Positions 36,600 through 44,432 of a DNA stretch of 64,000 bases are shown here, one piece after another. The stretch is from the NCBI RefSeq assembly GCF_002080455.1, contig NZ_CP020555.1, forward strand, positions 6,562,501-6,626,500. The letters run 5' to 3'. Under the pieces are notes generated by a model, which saw only the letters and a list, made by a program, of their open reading frames with translations, had not been told where the DNA came from and did not search any database. How positions within the stretch are numbered: the first letter of the stretch is position 1; each line of letters starts with the position of its first letter. The DNA comes from Streptomyces sp. Sge12 (GTDB lineage Bacteria > Actinomycetota > Actinomycetes > Streptomycetales > Streptomycetaceae). The translations under genes were made by a program, and so were the position numbers.

Positions 36600-37142
36600 G
36601 TGACGGAGCAGCAGGAGGCGTCGGAGGACGCCGTCATGACCAGGATCGGCCAGGCGGTCATCCTGCTGCACGCCGGGGACCGCGAGGAGGCCCGCAACCG
36701 GCTCGGTGACATCTGGGCCGAGATCGGCGAGGAGGGCGACTCGCTGCACCGGTGCACGCTGGCCCACTACATGGCCGACGCCCAGGACGATCCGGCCGAC
36801 GAGCTGGCCTGGGACCTGCGGGCCCTGACCGCCGCAGCCGACGTGCGCGGGACCGGGCCCGGGACCGGACCGCCCCCTGACGGGCGGCCCGCGCAGCACG
36901 AGCCGCATCCGGCGATGCGCGTGTTCTACCCGTCCCTGCACCTCAGCCTGGCCGCCGACTACGTGAAGCTGCAGCGGCCGGAGGCGGCCCGGGTCCACCT
37001 GGCGCGGGCCCGCGCCGCCACCGGGGTGCTGGCCGACGACGGGTACGGCAACGGCGTACGGGCCGCGATCGCCCGGCTGGAGCGGCGCCTGGCCGCGGAA
37101 CCGGGGACCGGGCCCCCGCCGTTCCCGGAGCAGTCCCCGTAG
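36600..37142 (+). CDS. tetratricopeptide-like hypothetical protein
   Basis: A 180-residue helical protein. The first 90 residues (AVMTRIGQAVILLHAGDREEARNRLGDIWAEIG, then LHRCTLAHYMADAQDDPADELAWDLRALTAA) and residues of about 105-165 (FYPSLHLSLAADYVKLQRPEAARVHLARAR) look like TPR helix pairs. A Gly/Pro linker separates them. I recognise it as a common Streptomyces hypothetical but know no function. GTG at 36600 is chosen for its GGAGG; upstream ATGs at 36555 and 36528 have none. It lies downstream of ung and may share its transcript. Confidence 0.78.
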   Translation: MTEQQEASEDAVMTRIGQAVILLHAGDREEARNRLGDIWAEIGEEGDSLHRCTLAHYMADAQDDPADELAWDLRALTAAADVRGTGPGTGPPPDGRPAQHEPHPAMRVFYPSLHLSLAADYVKLQRPEAARVHLARARAATGVLADDGYGNGVRAAIARLERRLAAEPGTGPPPFPEQSP

Positions 37143-37194
37143 GTCCGCAGGATCCGCAGGACGGACGGGTCCGGTGGCGGCGACCTGCGGGACC

Positions 37195-37734
37195 TCAGTC
37201 CGTGTGGACGCCGGCGCAGATCCGCGCCTCCGGGCTGTCGGGGTGCCAGCGTCCGTGGCGGCGGCCCAGCGCGCACACGTCGGCCGGCCGCACCGGCAGC
37301 TTCCGGATCAGCTCGCGCTCCACCTCGGCGTCGGGCCGGGAGCGCTGCGGGCGGCCCCCCGGCCGCCCGGAGACCGGCTCGGCGGCCCGCCGCGGCTCCG
37401 GGATGTCCGGGACGGGCGGCGCCTCCCGCACGGCCCCGCCCGAGCCGCCCGCCGGCGGGCGCTGTGCGGACCTCTGGGCCGGCGCCGGAGCCGCGGGGGC
37501 CCCGGACCCCTCCGGGGCGGCCTCCACCGCCTCCAGCGCCTCCAGGGCCGGCGCCCGGACGACCACGGGCGCGGCCCCGGGCCCGCCGCGCGGCTCGTGG
37601 CGGGGCGGCACCCCGGCGGCCGGGGCCGTCGCGGGCTGTACGGGTCCGGGGCTCACATTCACACAGCCGGAGACCGCCGAGACGGCGCAGGCGACTCCGA
37701 GCAGGAGCTTTGTCGTGGTTCGGGTTGGATGCAC
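37195..37734 (-). CDS. putative secreted lipoprotein, proline/alanine-rich
   Basis: A 179-residue protein. The N-terminus (VHPTRTTTKLLLGVACAVSAVSGC) is a lipoprotein signal with Cys near residue 24. A disordered Pro/Ala/Glu-rich stretch of about 100 residues follows, then a conserved-looking tail (ELIRKLPVRPADVCALGRRHGRWHPDSPEARICAGVHTD) with two cysteines that may pair. The tail is the only part likely to fold. No family is recognised. No strong ribosome site marks the GTG. It converges on the TPR-like gene 52 bp away. Confidence 0.72.
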   Translation of the reverse strand: MHPTRTTTKLLLGVACAVSAVSGCVNVSPGPVQPATAPAAGVPPRHEPRGGPGAAPVVVRAPALEALEAVEAAPEGSGAPAAPAPAQRSAQRPPAGGSGGAVREAPPVPDIPEPRRAAEPVSGRPGGRPQRSRPDAEVERELIRKLPVRPADVCALGRRHGRWHPDSPEARICAGVHTD

Positions 37735-37815
37735 TCGCGCAACTCTGCTGTGCGAGGACCCCGTTGCGAAAACCCGCAGCCGATATTCACCCCGCACGGG
37801 TGACGGCCACACCCG

Positions 37816-38340
37816 CTAATCGCCGGTGGCGCCGTCTATCTGCTCGCGCAGCAGGTCCGCGTGGCCGTTGTGGCGCGCGTACTCCTCGATCATGTGGGTG
37901 TAGACCCAGCGCAGGCTGAACACCTCGCCGCGGTGGTGGCTCTCGGCCCGCGACACCAGATCCAGCGAACGGCCCGCGGCCGCCTGACGCGCGAGCTCGA
38001 CCTCGGTCTGCCAGACCTGCTCGCCCGCGGCCCAGGTGTCCTGCTCGGTGAGGCGGAAGTCGCCGTCCGGGTCCTCGCTCGTGCAGTACAGCTCGGGGAG
38101 GTCCTCGCCCAGCATGATCTCCCGGAACCAGTACCGCTCCACCTCCGCCATGTGCCGTACGAGGCCCAGCAGGCTCAGCTCGGAGGGCGCGAGCGGGGTG
38201 CGGCGCAGCTGCTCGTCCTGGAGCCCCTCGCACTTCCAGGCGAGGGTGGCACGGTGGTAGTCGAGCCACCCGTCCAGCATGTCCCGCTCGTCGGCGGTGG
38301 TGGCGGGTTCGGTGCGGTGTGATCCAGAACTGGTGGTCAT
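37816..38340 (-). CDS. DinB/DUF664 family metal-dependent protein
   Basis: A 174-residue four-helix-bundle protein of the DinB_2/DUF664 group (LDGWLDYHRATLAWKCEGLQDEQLRRTPLAPSELSLLGLVRHMAEVERYW, then YTHMIEEYARHNGHADLLREQIDG). The His in VRHM and the two His in EEYARHNGH are the usual metal ligands. In actinobacteria many such proteins use mycothiol as cofactor, consistent with but not shown here. ATG at 38340 is chosen; an in-frame ATG at 38349 is possible. Confidence 0.88.
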   Translation of the reverse strand: MTTSSGSHRTEPATTADERDMLDGWLDYHRATLAWKCEGLQDEQLRRTPLAPSELSLLGLVRHMAEVERYWFREIMLGEDLPELYCTSEDPDGDFRLTEQDTWAAGEQVWQTEVELARQAAAGRSLDLVSRAESHHRGEVFSLRWVYTHMIEEYARHNGHADLLREQIDGATGD

Positions 38341-38423
38341 GGGGCTCATACTCGGCGAACGGGGCCCCTGCCACCAGGGATTAAGCTGCGGAATCCCACA
38401 AGGAACCAACCTGGAGGCGCCCG

Positions 38424-39329
38424 GTGAAGGTCGGCTGCATCGGACTCGGCGACATCGCGCAGAAGGCGTACCTGCCCGTCCTCACCACCCGCCCGGGCAT
38501 CGAGCTGCACCTGCAGACCCGTAACCCCGTCGCGCTGGCACACGTCGGTGACACCCACCAGGTCCCGGCCGCGCGCCGGCACACCGGCCTCGACGCGCTG
38601 CTCGCCGAGGGACTCGACGCGGCCTTCGTGCACGCCGCGACCGTGGCCCACCCCGAGATCGTGGCCCGGCTGCTGGAGGCCGGCGTACCCACGTACGTGG
38701 ACAAGCCGCTCGCCTACGAGATCGCGGCATCGCGGAAGCTGGTCGAACTGGCCGAGGACCGCGGGGTCTCGCTCGCCGTCGGCTTCAACCGCCGCTACGC
38801 GCCCGGCTACGCGCAGTGCGCCGACCACGCCCGCGAGCTGATCGTCATGCAGAAGAACCGGGTCGGTCTGCCGGAGGACCCGCGCACCCTGGTCCTGGAC
38901 GACTTCATCCACGTCGTCGACACCCTGCGCTTCCTGCTGCCCGGCGAGGCCGAGCACGTCGACGTCCGGGCGGTGGTGCGCGAGGGGCTGATGCACCAGG
39001 TGGTGCTCCAGCTGTCCGGCGCGGGCTTCACCGCCCTCGGCATCATGAACCGCCTGTCGGGCTCCACCGAGGAGATCCTCGAGGTCTCCGGCCGTGACAC
39101 CAAGCGGCAGGTCGTCAACCTCGCGGAGGTCATCGACCACAAGGGCCAGCCGACCGTGCGCCGCCGCGGGGACTGGGTCCCGGTCGCCCGCCAGCGCGGC
39201 ATCGAGCAGGTCGTCGACCACTTCCTGGAAGCCGTGACGACGGGCACCACGCTCAGCGCCCGCGACGCGCTGCTCACCCACGAGCTGTGCGAGAAGGTGG
39301 TGGGCTCGGCTCTGGCGCAGGCCTCCTGA
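38424..39329 (+). CDS. Gfo/Idh/MocA family oxidoreductase
   Basis: A 301-residue NAD(P)-dependent dehydrogenase. It has the Rossmann start MKVGCIGLGDIAQKAYLPVL, the lysine motif YVDKPLAYEIAASRKLVELAE and GVSLAVGFNRRYAPGY. The C-terminal sheet domain follows. Substrates of this family are sugars or cyclitols; none is indicated. GTG follows GGAGG. The last 56 bp overlap the 3' end of lnt on the other strand. Confidence 0.9.
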   Translation: MKVGCIGLGDIAQKAYLPVLTTRPGIELHLQTRNPVALAHVGDTHQVPAARRHTGLDALLAEGLDAAFVHAATVAHPEIVARLLEAGVPTYVDKPLAYEIAASRKLVELAEDRGVSLAVGFNRRYAPGYAQCADHARELIVMQKNRVGLPEDPRTLVLDDFIHVVDTLRFLLPGEAEHVDVRAVVREGLMHQVVLQLSGAGFTALGIMNRLSGSTEEILEVSGRDTKRQVVNLAEVIDHKGQPTVRRRGDWVPVARQRGIEQVVDHFLEAVTTGTTLSARDALLTHELCEKVVGSALAQAS

Positions 39330-40851
39330 GCACACGGCTGCCCGCCACCGCGCAGTACACCGCGAGCAGGGCGAGGGCGGCGGCCGGCGGCCAGTCCCCG
39401 AACCGGACGTAGAGGGTCGTGCCCCGGGCCAGCGGGACCTCGTACACCGCCGCCGTGCTCGCGGAGGTGGGCAGTACGGCGCCGATCCGCTCGCCGGACG
39501 GGCCGTTGACGACGCTGATGCCCGTGAGCGTGGCGTGGACCATCGGACGGCCGTTCTCCGCGGCCCGCAGCGCGGCCAGCGAGGCGTGCTGCGCCGGGGC
39601 CCAGCTCTCCTGGAACGAGGAGGTCGCCGACTGGGCGACGAGCAGGGAGGCTCCGTCGAGGGTGAGGCGCCGGCTCATGTCGGGGAAGGCCGACTCGAAG
39701 CAGACCAGCGGGCCCAGGCGTACGGAGGTGCCCGCGCTCCGCCCGCCCGGCCGTCCGGGCAGGTCCATGACCACCGGCGCATCTCCGCGCACCCGGTCCT
39801 CACCGGCGGCCCGGCCCACCGAGGTGGCCCAGCCGAACAGCGCACGGGCCGGTACGTACTCACCGAAGGGGACGAGCCGCATCTTGTCGTACCGGTCGCC
39901 GGTGGGGCCCTGCGGCCCCACGAGCACCGCGCTCTTGTAGATGCCCGGGGAGCCCGCCCGCCGCGCATCCACGTTCACCAGCAGCGGAGCCCCGACCTCC
40001 GCCGACAGCGCCGCCAGCCGCCGCGCCAGGTCCGGGCGGGCCGTCAGGTCCTCCCCGACGCTGCTCTCACCCCACACCACCAGGTCGACCCGCTGCCCGG
40101 CCAGCGGCCGGGTCAGCCGCTCCCCGATGTCGAAGCGCCGCTCCGCGCTGTCCGGGCCGTCCGCCACCGGGCCCGGCTGTACGACGGCCACGCGCAGCCG
40201 GCCCGACTCGGCGGGCCGCGCCGCCCACACCCACACCGCCCCCGTCAGCACCGCGCACCCGGCCATGCCGGCCACCGCCGGGAGCCGTGCGCCCGGCACC
40301 GCGACCAGCAGCACCAGCGCGCAGTTCACCGCCACCACCAGCAGGCTGACCAGCCACACGCCGCCCACCGAGGCCAGCCGCAGGGCCGGGGCCACCTCCC
40401 ACTGGCTGGCCCCCAGCAGCCCCCACGGCCCGCCCAGCCCCTGCCAGGACCGCACCAGCTCCGACAGCAGCCACCCCGCCGGTACGAGCACGAGCGCGCA
40501 CCAGGCCCGGCCCGCCGCCGGGACCCCGCCGAGGAACTCCCGCACCAGCAGGGCCCAGGGGATCCAGAACAGCCCGAGCAGCGCGGCCACCGGGATCAGG
40601 AACACGTGCAGGCTGGGAAGCAGCCAGTGATGGACGGCCAGGATGAAACCCGCACCGCCGAGCCAGCCCTCCAGGGCCGCCCGCCGCCCGGTGGGGGCCG
40701 ACCGCAGCAGCAGCATCCACGGCACGAGGGCCACGTAGGCGAACCACCAGAGCGCGGGGGCGGGGAAGGCCAGGGCGGGCAGCGCCCCGGCGGCGACGGC
40801 GGCGGGCGCACGCCATCGAGGGGACCACCACCGCATGCGCATCGTGATCAT
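39274..40851 (-). CDS. lnt: apolipoprotein N-acyltransferase
   Basis: A 525-residue membrane enzyme that adds the third acyl chain to lipoproteins. Six or so N-terminal helices are followed by a nitrilase-type domain with the Glu-Lys-Cys triad: VVWGESSVGE (Glu about 262), YDKMRLVPFGEY (Lys about 322) and LVCFESAFPD (Cys about 384), and a final helix. ATG at 40851 follows GGAGG. Its gene end overlaps the convergent oxidoreductase by 56 bp, so the last 18 codons of each gene are read on opposite strands. Confidence 0.94.
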   Translation of the reverse strand: MITMRMRWWSPRWRAPAAVAAGALPALAFPAPALWWFAYVALVPWMLLLRSAPTGRRAALEGWLGGAGFILAVHHWLLPSLHVFLIPVAALLGLFWIPWALLVREFLGGVPAAGRAWCALVLVPAGWLLSELVRSWQGLGGPWGLLGASQWEVAPALRLASVGGVWLVSLLVVAVNCALVLLVAVPGARLPAVAGMAGCAVLTGAVWVWAARPAESGRLRVAVVQPGPVADGPDSAERRFDIGERLTRPLAGQRVDLVVWGESSVGEDLTARPDLARRLAALSAEVGAPLLVNVDARRAGSPGIYKSAVLVGPQGPTGDRYDKMRLVPFGEYVPARALFGWATSVGRAAGEDRVRGDAPVVMDLPGRPGGRSAGTSVRLGPLVCFESAFPDMSRRLTLDGASLLVAQSATSSFQESWAPAQHASLAALRAAENGRPMVHATLTGISVVNGPSGERIGAVLPTSASTAAVYEVPLARGTTLYVRFGDWPPAAALALLAVYCAVAGSRVLRRPAPEPSPPPSRTARG

Positions 40852-40916
40852 GGCGCCTCCGCTTCCAGTGTGGCAGTGCCGGACCTCCGGGCCGAGTCGA
40901 GCGGCGCGCGCCCGGC

Positions 40917-41384
40917 TCACGCGGACATGTGCCGCCACTTCTCGTGCACGGTGACGCGGGTGAGCCGCCAGCCGTCACCGGTACGGGCCAGCTCGAAGGT
41001 GTACCGGCCGGCGGCGACGAAGTTCGGCGCGGTGACCCCGGGGTCGGCGTCCGGCCCGGCCAGCCGCATCGGATTGAGGAAATCCGCCCGCACCCGGGCG
41101 CTGTCGCCGGGCGAGCCGCCCACGTCCTCCACGCGGATCAGCCGGTTGACGATCAGGTGCTGGCGCACGGGGAACAGCGTCATGGTCTGCGCCAGCCAGT
41201 CCGCCACCTCCGCCACGGGGCCCTCGATCCCGCCCGCCGTGCTGTAGTCGACCCGCCCGCCGGCGGCGAACAGGGCCCGGTAGGCGGCCCAGTCCCCGTC
41301 GTCGACGGCCACCGCGTAGCCAGTGACCACTTCGTCGATCGCCAGCCGGTCCATCACCGTCGCGAGATCCACACGCTGAGTCAT
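40917..41384 (-). CDS. SnoaL/NTF2-like family protein
   Basis: A 155-residue cone-fold protein (VMDRLAIDEVVTGYAVAVDDGDWAAYRALFAAGGRVDYS, LFPVRQHLIVNRLIRVEDVG, and RYTFELARTGDGWRLTRVTVHEKW). The DDGDWAAYRALFA helix and the following acidic residue are typical of SnoaL-like isomerases, dehydratases and hydroxylases. No partner enzyme is nearby, so its role is unknown. It ends 66 bp before the lnt start and may be cotranscribed with it. Confidence 0.88.
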   Translation of the reverse strand: MTQRVDLATVMDRLAIDEVVTGYAVAVDDGDWAAYRALFAAGGRVDYSTAGGIEGPVAEVADWLAQTMTLFPVRQHLIVNRLIRVEDVGGSPGDSARVRADFLNPMRLAGPDADPGVTAPNFVAAGRYTFELARTGDGWRLTRVTVHEKWRHMSA

Positions 41385-41453
41385 CGGGTCAGTGTGGGGC
41401 TGAGCGGGCGCGAGGCCAAGGGCCGTGCGCCCACCGGATCCTCCCGCGGGCGG

Positions 41454-41630
41454 TCAGTGACCGGAACGGGACTCCCGCTGCCGGACCACGACGAGGAACG
41501 CATCGCTGTCCAGGTCCATGACGACCTCGGCCGGCACGCCCTCGCGCATCCGCTGCGCCGCGTACTCCTCGGCGGGCCAACTTCCCCGCGGACTTCCGGC
41601 GGGAAATCGCTCCAGCACCACTCGACCCAT
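41454..41630 (-). CDS. small conserved-type hypothetical protein
   Basis: A 58-residue protein, MGRVVLERFPAGSPRGSWPA then EEYAAQRMREGVPAEVVMDL and a tail ending RQRESRSGH. AGGGGGTG precedes the ATG, codon bias is correct for this genome, and the sequence has balanced hydrophobic and charged residues like a real small domain. I think similar short proteins occur in other Streptomyces, but cannot confirm. Function is unknown. It lies alone between the NTF2-like gene and the uppP terminator. Confidence 0.78.
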   Translation of the reverse strand: MGRVVLERFPAGSPRGSWPAEEYAAQRMREGVPAEVVMDLDSDAFLVVVRQRESRSGH

Positions 41631-41678
41631 GGGGCACCCCCTGCTGCTTGCCTTCCGCTCTCTTCAGGCACAACGACG

Positions 41679-41716
41679 CGCAGGCCGCCCGGGAACGTTC
41701 CCGAGCGGCCTGCGGT
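41679..41716. terminator. hairpin downstream of uppP
   Basis: CGCAGGCCGCCCGGGAACG and its complement (one mismatch) form a 19-bp stem with no loop to spare, 28 bp after the uppP stop on the minus strand. Confidence 0.8.
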
Positions 41717-41744
41717 TCACGCGAAGAGGTGGAAAAAGGGCCTT

Positions 41745-42623
41745 CTAGGAGCCGGACTCACCCGCGTGCGGGCTCAGCACATCGGTCCCGATCAGCACGA
41801 ACAGCACGATGCCCAGAAGGATCCGGTAGATCACGAAGGGCATGAAGCTCTTGGTCGAAATGAACTTCATGAACCACGCGATCACGGCGTAGCCCACGAA
41901 GAAGGCGATGACCGTCGCGAAGATCGTCGGACCCCAGGAGATGTGACCCGGGTTCTCCACCACGTCCTTGATCTCGAACGCCCCGGAGGCCAGCACGGCC
42001 GGGATCGCGAGGAGGAAGGAGTACCGGGCCGCGGCCTCGCGGGTGAAGCCGAGCAGCAGACCGCCGGAGATGGTGGCGCCGGACCGGGAAACACCCGGGA
42101 TCAGGGCCATCGCCTGGCAGAGACCGAAGACCAGGCCGTCCTTGACGCCCAGCTGCTGGAGCGTCTTGCGCTCGCGGATGGCGCGGTGCCGGCCGCCCTC
42201 CTCGTCGCGGGCCGCCAGCCGGTCGGCGACACCGAGCACGATGCCCATCAGGATCAGGGTGGTGGCCGTCAGCCGCAGGTCACGGGCCGGTCCCACGATC
42301 GCGTCCTTGAAGACGAGGCCGAGGATGCCGATCGGCAGCGATCCGACGATCACCAGCCAGCCCATCTTGGCGTCCTGTTCGGAACGCAGGGCCTTCGTGT
42401 AGAGGGAGCGGAACCAGGTGGAGATGATCCGCGCGATGTCCTTGCGGAAATAGATCAGCACGGCGGCCTCGGTGCCGATCTGGGTGATCGCGGTGAAGGC
42501 CGCTCCCGGGTCGTGCCAGCCGGCGAACGCCGCGGTCAGCCGCAGGTGGGCGCTGGAGGAGATCGGGAGGAACTCCGTAAGCCCCTGGACGAGACCGAGG
42601 ATTAGGGATTCGAACCAGCTCAT
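41745..42623 (-). CDS. uppP: undecaprenyl-diphosphatase
   Basis: A 292-residue membrane enzyme recycling the lipid carrier for peptidoglycan and other polymers; overexpression in the family gives bacitracin resistance. Both hallmark loops are present: LVQGLTEFLPISSSAHL (about 11-27, with QGxTEFLPxSSxxH) and ALIPGVSRSGATISGGLLLG (about 172-191, PGxSRSG). Eight hydrophobic segments are visible. The N-terminus MSWFESLILGL fits the family. It lies 48 bp downstream of the TVP38 gene on the same strand. Confidence 0.96.
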   Translation of the reverse strand: MSWFESLILGLVQGLTEFLPISSSAHLRLTAAFAGWHDPGAAFTAITQIGTEAAVLIYFRKDIARIISTWFRSLYTKALRSEQDAKMGWLVIVGSLPIGILGLVFKDAIVGPARDLRLTATTLILMGIVLGVADRLAARDEEGGRHRAIRERKTLQQLGVKDGLVFGLCQAMALIPGVSRSGATISGGLLLGFTREAAARYSFLLAIPAVLASGAFEIKDVVENPGHISWGPTIFATVIAFFVGYAVIAWFMKFISTKSFMPFVIYRILLGIVLFVLIGTDVLSPHAGESGS

Positions 42624-42671
42624 GTCGGGGTGCGCTCGTCCTTGTGATCGTCGGGCAGTTCGCGTCCGATG

Positions 42672-43400
42672 CTATGGCCCGTGCGAAGCGCCACTGACCA
42701 CAGGGGGGTGCTGGGGCGTCAGTTCGGGCAGCGGGTCCCCGGTACGAGGGGGTGCCAGACGGTGCCGCTTGCGCCAGCCGACGATCGCGCCGCTCACCAC
42801 GGAGACGACGATGAAGCCGAACGAGATGAGGAACGCGGGCGATCCGGGGGAGGAGGCGCTGGCCCCCGCGATCACGTACGCGGCCGTGTTCGGGACCACG
42901 CCGACCGCGGTGGCGAGGAGGAAGGGGCCCCAGCCGCACCGCGACACCGCGGCGCAGTAGTTGGCCACCACGAACGGCACGCCGGGGAAGAGCCGGACGG
43001 CGAGCATCGAGCGGAAACCGTGCCGGCTGAGCTGGCCGTCGGCCGCCTGGAGCCAGCGTCCGCGCAGGAACGGCCGCAAAGCCTCCTGGCCCATGATCCG
43101 GCCCAGTCCGAAGGAGATCGCGGCGCCGAGCACCGTGCCGCCGACCGCTGCGACAAGCCCGAACTGGGTGCCGAAGACGGCTCCCGCGGCCAGATTGAGC
43201 AGGGGCCGCGGCACGAAGGCGGCCGTGCACACCCCGTACGCGGCTGCGAACAGCAGGACCGCCGAGCCCACCGGGAGCCCCGGGGGCCAGCCCTCCGAGA
43301 GGATGCGCTGGGGCTCGTACAGCAGCACGCACACGCCGGCCGCCACGAGCAGCACGACGAGCAGCGACAGCCGTGTCCGCGGCGCGAGGAGGAGGGACAT
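42672..43400 (-). CDS. TVP38/TMEM64 family membrane protein
   Basis: A 242-residue DedA-superfamily protein with a SNARE-associated/VTT core: AGAVFGTQFGLVAAVGGTVLGAAISFGLGR (about 71-100), then RLFPGVPFVVANYCAAVSR (about 137-155). VTT proteins act as lipid scramblases or move lipid carriers. The next gene downstream is uppP, so a link to undecaprenyl-phosphate cycling is an appealing inference. It is divergent from the AlkD-like gene. GTG/ATG choice is not in question: MSLLLAPRTRL begins at the first hydrophobic helix. Confidence 0.88.
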   Translation of the reverse strand: MSLLLAPRTRLSLLVVLLVAAGVCVLLYEPQRILSEGWPPGLPVGSAVLLFAAAYGVCTAAFVPRPLLNLAAGAVFGTQFGLVAAVGGTVLGAAISFGLGRIMGQEALRPFLRGRWLQAADGQLSRHGFRSMLAVRLFPGVPFVVANYCAAVSRCGWGPFLLATAVGVVPNTAAYVIAGASASSPGSPAFLISFGFIVVSVVSGAIVGWRKRHRLAPPRTGDPLPELTPQHPPVVSGASHGP

Positions 43401-43449
43401 CCCGGGAGACTAGCCGACACAAGCGGCGTCCCGCCGTAATCTGGGCCTC

Positions 43450-44166
43450 ATGCTGCCGAACGACCGGCGACCTCCGCCGGTTCCCGAGAGCGCCCTCGCG
43501 GACACCCTGATGGAGCGGCTGCCCGAGGCGTACGGGGCGGCCGCCGATCCCGTGCGGGCCCGGGGCATGGCCGCGTACATGAAGGACGTCGCGCCCTTCC
43601 TCGGCATCCCCACCCCGCTGCGCCGGGAACTGTCGAAGACCGTGACCAAGGACACTCCGAAGCCGGCCGAGACGGACTGCGCGGCGCTCGCACTGCGCTG
43701 CTGGCTGCTTCCGGAACGTGAGTACCACTACTTCGCGGTGGACTACCTGCGCCGCCACGTCGCCCGCTGCTCCTCCGGCCTCCTGCCGGTGGCCCGGCAC
43801 CTGATCGTCACCGTCCCCTGGTGGGACACCATCGACCTGCTGGCCGCGCACACGGTCGGCCCGCTGGTGGCCGCCGACCCGCGGCTCGCGTCCGTGATGG
43901 ACGAGTGGATCGAGGACGAGAACCTCTGGCTCGCCCGCACCGCCCTGCTCCACCAGCTCCGCTTCAAGACCGCCACCGACAGCGGACGGCTCTTCGACCA
44001 CTGCCGCCGCCGGGCCGGCCACCCGGAATTCTTCCTGCGCAAGGCGATCGGCTGGGCCCTGCGGGAGTACGCGAAGACGGATCCGGACGCCGTGCGCGCC
44101 TTCGTCGAGGCCGAACGCGCCACCCTGTCCCCCCTGTCCGTGCGCGAGGCCCTCAAGAACCTCTGA
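43450..44166 (+). CDS. DNA alkylation repair protein (AlkD-like)
   Basis: A 238-residue HEAT-repeat protein of the AlkD family: RARGMAAYMKDVAPFLGIPTPLRR (about 37-60), EYHYFAVDYLRR, and the DNA-facing SVMDEWIEDENLWLARTALLHQLRFK and FFLRKAIGWALREYAKTDPDAV. AlkD glycosylases remove bulky alkyl purines without base flipping. The Trp and Asp in the WIEDENLW region and the catalytic WALREY segment are as expected. No ribosome site; TAATCT ends seven bases before the ATG, so it is probably leaderless. Confidence 0.9.
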   Translation: MLPNDRRPPPVPESALADTLMERLPEAYGAAADPVRARGMAAYMKDVAPFLGIPTPLRRELSKTVTKDTPKPAETDCAALALRCWLLPEREYHYFAVDYLRRHVARCSSGLLPVARHLIVTVPWWDTIDLLAAHTVGPLVAADPRLASVMDEWIEDENLWLARTALLHQLRFKTATDSGRLFDHCRRRAGHPEFFLRKAIGWALREYAKTDPDAVRAFVEAERATLSPLSVREALKNL

Positions 44167-44232
44167 GCGTGCGGTGGTTCACCCGCGGTAATTCATTCGA
44201 CGCGCCCCCGGCCGTCCGGCAGGATCAGCGGC

Positions 44233-44343
44233 ATGAACCGGTACGCCTTCCTCGCAGCGCCGTCCGCAGCCGCGGACGCGCCGAAGGCTGCCGCATTCGC
44301 AGGTGCACCTGCCTTCGCCGCATTCGACGGCGCACGAAGCTGA
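44233..44343 (+). CDS. possible 36-codon alanine-rich leader ORF upstream of tuf3
   Basis: MNRYAFLAAPSAAADAPKAA followed by AFAGAPAFAAFDGARS, 90 bp before the tuf3 start. AGGA lies eight bases before the ATG, and over a third of the codons are alanine. It could be a leader peptide tying tuf3 expression to alanyl-tRNA or ribosome supply, or it could be chance coding in a GC-rich leader. No homologue is known to me. Confidence 0.35.
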   Translation: MNRYAFLAAPSAAADAPKAAAFAGAPAFAAFDGARS

Positions 44344-44432
44344 CCCTTCCCGGATCGTCCGGCGGACCCCGCAGGGGGAGGGTCGGCTCGGTTCCGGGGT
44401 CCCGTTCCAGCTTCCAGACACGGGAATGAATC

